Below are positions 61,250-64,000 of a DNA stretch of 64,000 bases, piece after piece. The stretch's first letter is position 1. Every line of letters starts with the position of its first letter. The DNA is from Vulcanimicrobiota bacterium (GTDB lineage Bacteria; Vulcanimicrobiota; Vulcanimicrobiia; Vulcanimicrobiales; Vulcanimicrobiaceae), in the NCBI GenBank assembly GCA_027459645.1, contig DAIDHQ010000030.1, forward strand, positions 1-64,000, read 5' to 3'. The notes under the pieces are model-generated. The model was given only the letters and a program-made list of their open reading frames with translations. It did no database searches and was not told the DNA's origin. The position numbers and the translations under genes are program-made.

Positions 61250-62488
61250 ATGAGAGCCTTTCTTTTGATGCTCGGGCTCGTCACCGCGGCCGTCTCGCCC
61301 GCCTGGGCAAGCAGCGCCGATTTCGGAACGCCGCCCTCGGGCTCGATTCCGATTCTTTACAACAACCACACCGTTTACGCCAAACCGGACGTACTCAAAC
61401 AAGGCCGCGTCCTCGCCGCATCGGTGAAGAACGGGCAATTGTACGTACCGTTGAAGGCCATGTTCGAACGGATGGGTGCAACGGTAACGGCGTCGTCCGA
61501 CGGAAACACCTACACGGTCACGCGCGGAGATTCAAGCGCATCGGTAACGCTCGGCAAGCCGGAGGTGATCGTCAACGGGATGTCGCGTCCGCTCGACGTG
61601 CCGCCGATTCTCTATCACGGAATCGTGCTCGTTCCTATCCGCGTACTCTCCGAAGCGCTCGGCGCCTACGTCCAATGGGTTCCCGAAAAGCGGCTCGTGG
61701 TCGTTCGTTACATTCCGGTATCGCCGCCGCCGGCACCGACTGCATCGCCTACGGAGATGCCCACCGTCGCGCCCACACCGTCGGCCACCCCCATGCCGGT
61801 ACGCACCCCAGCGCCGTATATCGCATTTGTTGCGGCCGCGTTCTCGTCGCGAAGCAACTATAACGAATTCGTGAGCGGGCAACGCTGCAACCAATCGTAC
61901 TTGCTTAGCGGCGTCTATGCGCCGCCGAACTCACGTTGGGCCGGAAAATTTGATTTCCGCCAAGACGCCTACGTGACCAACTCCAATCTTACCGATGCGC
62001 TCGGAAACCAATACACGCAGTTTTCGACCATCGACGGCGGCTATGCGGCAACGCCGGTCTTTCTCGGAAAGCAAACAAGTCTCGACGCGCGTTTGGAATA
62101 TCAGATTGCGGATCCGCGTATCTACGTTGGCCTCGGCTATCTCCAAACGAGCACCAATTACGGCTATCCGTCCTTGCGCGGCCTCGGCGCAGGCGTAGAA
62201 AAGCTCCCCGAGCTACGCCCCGGCATCAGCTACTTTGGGTCGGTATTCTATTATCCGACGGCGAGCGGAAACTTCACGGTCGCGAGCCCCGGCAGTTCGA
62301 ACAACGGAAGGACCTATCGCCAGCAGTATGCGGTAACGAAAGTTGACGTCGGGCTCGCCTTAGTTTTCCGAAAGTTCCCCGTCTTTCTCTACGGTGGCTA
62401 TAGCGGCGACGAATACGCCGCAAAGCAGCATGCACCCGTCGGCCAGACGCACAACGGGCCGTACCTCGGCCTCGGCATAAAGCTCTAA
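61250..62488 (+). CDS. Exported copper-amine-oxidase-stalk domain fused to a beta-barrel
   Basis: This 412-residue protein has a signal peptide (FLLMLGLVTAAVSPAWA). It then carries a copper amine oxidase N-terminal-like domain: QLYVPLKAMFERMGATVTAS, VIVNGMSRPLDVPPILYHG, VLVPIRVLSEALGAYVQW (residues 25-150). After a Pro/Thr-rich linker it has a C-terminal beta-strand domain of about 230 residues ending YLGLGIKL, like an outer-membrane barrel. The stalk domain is a cell-wall-binding module in Firmicutes. The combination suggests a surface anchor in a diderm. Function unknown. Confidence 0.75.
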   Translation: MRAFLLMLGLVTAAVSPAWASSADFGTPPSGSIPILYNNHTVYAKPDVLKQGRVLAASVKNGQLYVPLKAMFERMGATVTASSDGNTYTVTRGDSSASVTLGKPEVIVNGMSRPLDVPPILYHGIVLVPIRVLSEALGAYVQWVPEKRLVVVRYIPVSPPPAPTASPTEMPTVAPTPSATPMPVRTPAPYIAFVAAAFSSRSNYNEFVSGQRCNQSYLLSGVYAPPNSRWAGKFDFRQDAYVTNSNLTDALGNQYTQFSTIDGGYAATPVFLGKQTSLDARLEYQIADPRIYVGLGYLQTSTNYGYPSLRGLGAGVEKLPELRPGISYFGSVFYYPTASGNFTVASPGSSNNGRTYRQQYAVTKVDVGLALVFRKFPVFLYGGYSGDEYAAKQHAPVGQTHNGPYLGLGIKL

Positions 62489-62510
62489 CGTGCTAGAAAG
62501 GACTTCTTTC

Positions 62511-63005
62511 ATGCGTAAATATCTCGCGTTCTTTCCGGTACGATTGATCGCTCCGGTAGCCGCTATCATTCTCCTCGCATCGTGCAGCGGGGGATGCCCA
62601 AGCTGCAACGTGCCCTCGTTCCACAGTCCGACGCTCGCGCCCGGGGCTACGCCGACACCGCCGGGATTCATCCCGCCTCCCGCGACGCCCACCCCGGCTC
62701 CGACCGCGACGCCGAGTCCGATTCCGGCGCTGGCGTGCAGCCAAGGTGGGCCGTCCACGATCGCGCTCGGCGCCGCAGCTCCGTTCGCGCTTCTCGGAGC
62801 CGGCGGAATAACGAACACGGGCAACACATTCGTCAACTTTGCAACGGGCGCCGTGAGTGTCGTGCCGCCCTTTGGAACGTTCAACGACGATCTGATCGGC
62901 GCGTATCCGACGACGACAGTCGCCGGTATCACCGAGGGCGGAGCCGGCATAACGATCTCGTCCCCTGTCACCGGGTTGACCATTACCAACCCCGGTGGAA
63001 ATTAA
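62511..63005 (+). CDS. Lipoprotein with Pro-rich linker and DUF3494-like start
   Basis: This protein of about 164 residues has a lipobox (AAIILLASCSGG), a Cys pair (GCPSCN) and a Pro/Thr spacer. The last 80 residues (IALGAAAPFALLGAGGITNTG, NTFVNFATGAVSV) look like the first strands of DUF3494/ice-binding beta-helix domains, but too short for the full fold. ATG 62511 is preferred to 62490. It may be a truncated or minimal member. It follows the stalk-barrel gene by 22 bp. Confidence 0.65.
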   Translation: MRKYLAFFPVRLIAPVAAIILLASCSGGCPSCNVPSFHSPTLAPGATPTPPGFIPPPATPTPAPTATPSPIPALACSQGGPSTIALGAAAPFALLGAGGITNTGNTFVNFATGAVSVVPPFGTFNDDLIGAYPTTTVAGITEGGAGITISSPVTGLTITNPGGN

Positions 63006-63017
63006 CGGAAACGCTTT

Positions 63018-63359
63018 ATGAAAAAACACATCGCGCTGGCACTCGCAACCGTGCTGAGTACTCTAGCACTCTCGACCGGCTCCGCGTTTGCAGCTTCGAC
63101 CTTTTACGGTATCGTTCGCCACATCGCGGTCAACAGCATCAAGGTTGAGAATCCGCGAACGCATCAGACGCTCGGATTCGAAATCGTGCCGCATTTCGAC
63201 CGCCTGTTCTCGGCAAACGGCAAGACAACGTACCAAATGAGAGAACTGCGACCCGGCCGGTACGTTGGAATCGTGTACGATCAGCGGGCGTTCGGCATCC
63301 GTCACGCGGATAAGGTCTACTTGCTGCGCAACGGAAATCAGCGAATCAGCCAGCCGTAA
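63018..63359 (+). CDS. Small exported protein, uncharacterised
   Basis: This 113-residue protein has a signal peptide (KHIALALATVLSTLALSTGSAFA) and a mature domain rich in beta strands (FYGIVRHIAVNSIKVENPR, YVGIVYDQRAFGIRHADKVYLL). The pattern resembles small OB-like periplasmic domains. No Cys in the mature part. It lies 12 bp after the lipoprotein gene, likely one operon. Confidence 0.7.
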   Translation: MKKHIALALATVLSTLALSTGSAFAASTFYGIVRHIAVNSIKVENPRTHQTLGFEIVPHFDRLFSANGKTTYQMRELRPGRYVGIVYDQRAFGIRHADKVYLLRNGNQRISQP

Positions 63360-63386
63360 CGGCATCCAAAGAAAACAGGTTCGGGG

Positions 63387-64000
63387 TTACGGTCGCGGCG
63401 TTGCCGGCGGCACGAACCCCGGACCGATCACCGGCGGCTTCCAGGATGACGTCTGGCTCGAGAGCGTGACGTTTTGGCCGTTACGATAGAGCGAGAACTG
63501 CAGTCCGTCTTGAAACTCGGCGATCAGTTGCAGAAACGCCTGAACCGTCGTGAACGAACGCCCGTTGACAGCCCATACCACGTCCTGAGATTGGAAACCG
63601 GCTGACGACGCCCAGCTCTGGGGTGCCACATTCATAATAATGACGCCGTGCACGTCCGCATAACGCGAAGGATCGGGCATGAGATCCACGAGCTGCTGAG
63701 TCACCGGAAGCACGTTCATGCCGAGCGAGGGCACCGCCACAATCCACGAGCGCACCAATGCCTTTCCTTGCGGCGAATTCCACGTCGCATGCGTCGAGTT
63801 CGAGAGCGCGCCGTTTGATTGCGAACCGAAATACACGATGCGGCCCCGACGGAGGACCGCGAGACGCAGGCCGGCTGTCGACTGTTCGACGCGAACGATG
63901 TCGTCGATCGAATGAACGAGGCGACCGTTGATACCCAGGATCACATCGCCGGCTCGAAGACCCCAACGCGCCGCGCTCCCACCCGGCCATAACGCGAGCA
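63387..64000 (-). CDS. PDZ-domain protein, partial (5' end outside window)
   Basis: The visible 200 residues hold two PDZ domains, the C-terminal part of what is probably a DegP/HtrA-like protease or a PDZ scaffold. PDZ 1 is AARWGLRAGDVILGINGRLV at the window edge. PDZ 2 is VIIMNVAPQSWASSAGFQSQ and DVVWAVNGRSFTTVQAFLQL. The frame is open to base 64000. The protease domain, if any, lies beyond. The tail is Pro-rich (KPPVIGPGFVPPATPRP). Confidence 0.8.
   Translation of the reverse strand, partial: LALWPGGSAARWGLRAGDVILGINGRLVHSIDDIVRVEQSTAGLRLAVLRRGRIVYFGSQSNGALSNSTHATWNSPQGKALVRSWIVAVPSLGMNVLPVTQQLVDLMPDPSRYADVHGVIIMNVAPQSWASSAGFQSQDVVWAVNGRSFTTVQAFLQLIAEFQDGLQFSLYRNGQNVTLSSQTSSWKPPVIGPGFVPPATPRP

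Overview
The window is high-GC bacterial DNA, mostly dense same-strand gene runs with 1-4 bp overlaps and many GTG/TTG starts. The cell looks like a diderm: there is a heptose epimerase (hldD), beta-barrel-like secreted proteins and many lipoproteins or exported proteins. It also carries genes and RNAs more familiar from Gram-positive, Deinococcus and cyanobacterial lineages: CIRCE/HrcA, an M-box riboswitch, ymdB-spoVS, DUF2630, a DtxR-type regulator and a tRNA-Leu(UAA) group I intron. I infer a little-cultured diderm phylum such as Eremiobacterota (WPS-2). That is inference; there is no rRNA gene in the window to test it.

Layout. 1-2933: a complete IS66-family element (tnpA, tnpB, tnpC, a small passenger ORF, both inverted repeats) that cuts a TIGR02391-like gene; its left end is base 1 of the window. 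3.2-3.7 kb: gene debris and the initiator tRNA. 3.8-9.1 kb: adenosine-deaminase-family enzyme, DtxR/IdeR-type regulator, rhomboid protease, DinG-like helicase (with a short genomic repeat read through in its coding sequence) and an exported S1/P1-nuclease-like protein. 9.1-11.6 kb: acs and a TlpA-like thioredoxin. 11.6-18.8 kb: a nine-gene run behind a CIRCE operator (hrcA, dnaJ, rsmE, a GT2 glycosyltransferase, accD, accA, an ftsB-like gene, an S1-like gene, a ppx/gppA-like gene). 19.1-19.4 kb: tRNA-Leu(UAA) split by a 235-nt group I intron.

20-30 kb: PaiB-like and Old Yellow Enzyme-like genes; an M-box riboswitch with terminator ahead of a divergent Nramp-family transporter; an outer-membrane-like protein; etfBA; a TPR protein; an HDAC-family enzyme. 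29.5-34.5 kb: a minus-strand run of a second divergent Nramp-like transporter, two SCO1-like proteins, ECF sigma, anti-sigma and an RseB-like protein. A DtxR/IdeR-like box lies just upstream and is shared with a divergent MauE/TlpA pair. 35.5-42.3 kb: hldD, a structured intergenic region, ymdB, spoVS, a PHP phosphoesterase and a multidomain SpoIIE phosphatase; ymdB and the phosphatase seem to lack a canonical start codon. 42.4-50.6 kb: M16 peptidase, cyclodeaminase, ahcY, metK, an exported glycine-zipper protein and an alpha-glucan phosphorylase.

50.7-53.6 kb is the most unusual part. tRNA-Asn is followed by repeated fragments of its own 3' end, each tied to terminator-like hairpins and genome-wide short repeats. 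About 123-bp direct repeats flank three small exported proteins, all with a Cys-Cys motif and two of them close paralogues. 53.6-64 kb: a 1149-residue BTAD/AAA/TPR regulator, lipoproteins, a bacterial Popeye-like membrane cNMP-binding protein, a divergent receiver/LuxR pair, a stalk-plus-barrel surface protein and a PDZ protein that runs off the window edge.

How the genes may work together (inference): the DtxR-type regulator and the M-box would set divalent-metal uptake through two non-canonical Nramp homologues; the SCO, TlpA and MauE proteins would handle copper and thiol chemistry outside the membrane; the sigma/anti-sigma/RseB set would report envelope stress; ahcY and metK form part of the methyl cycle.
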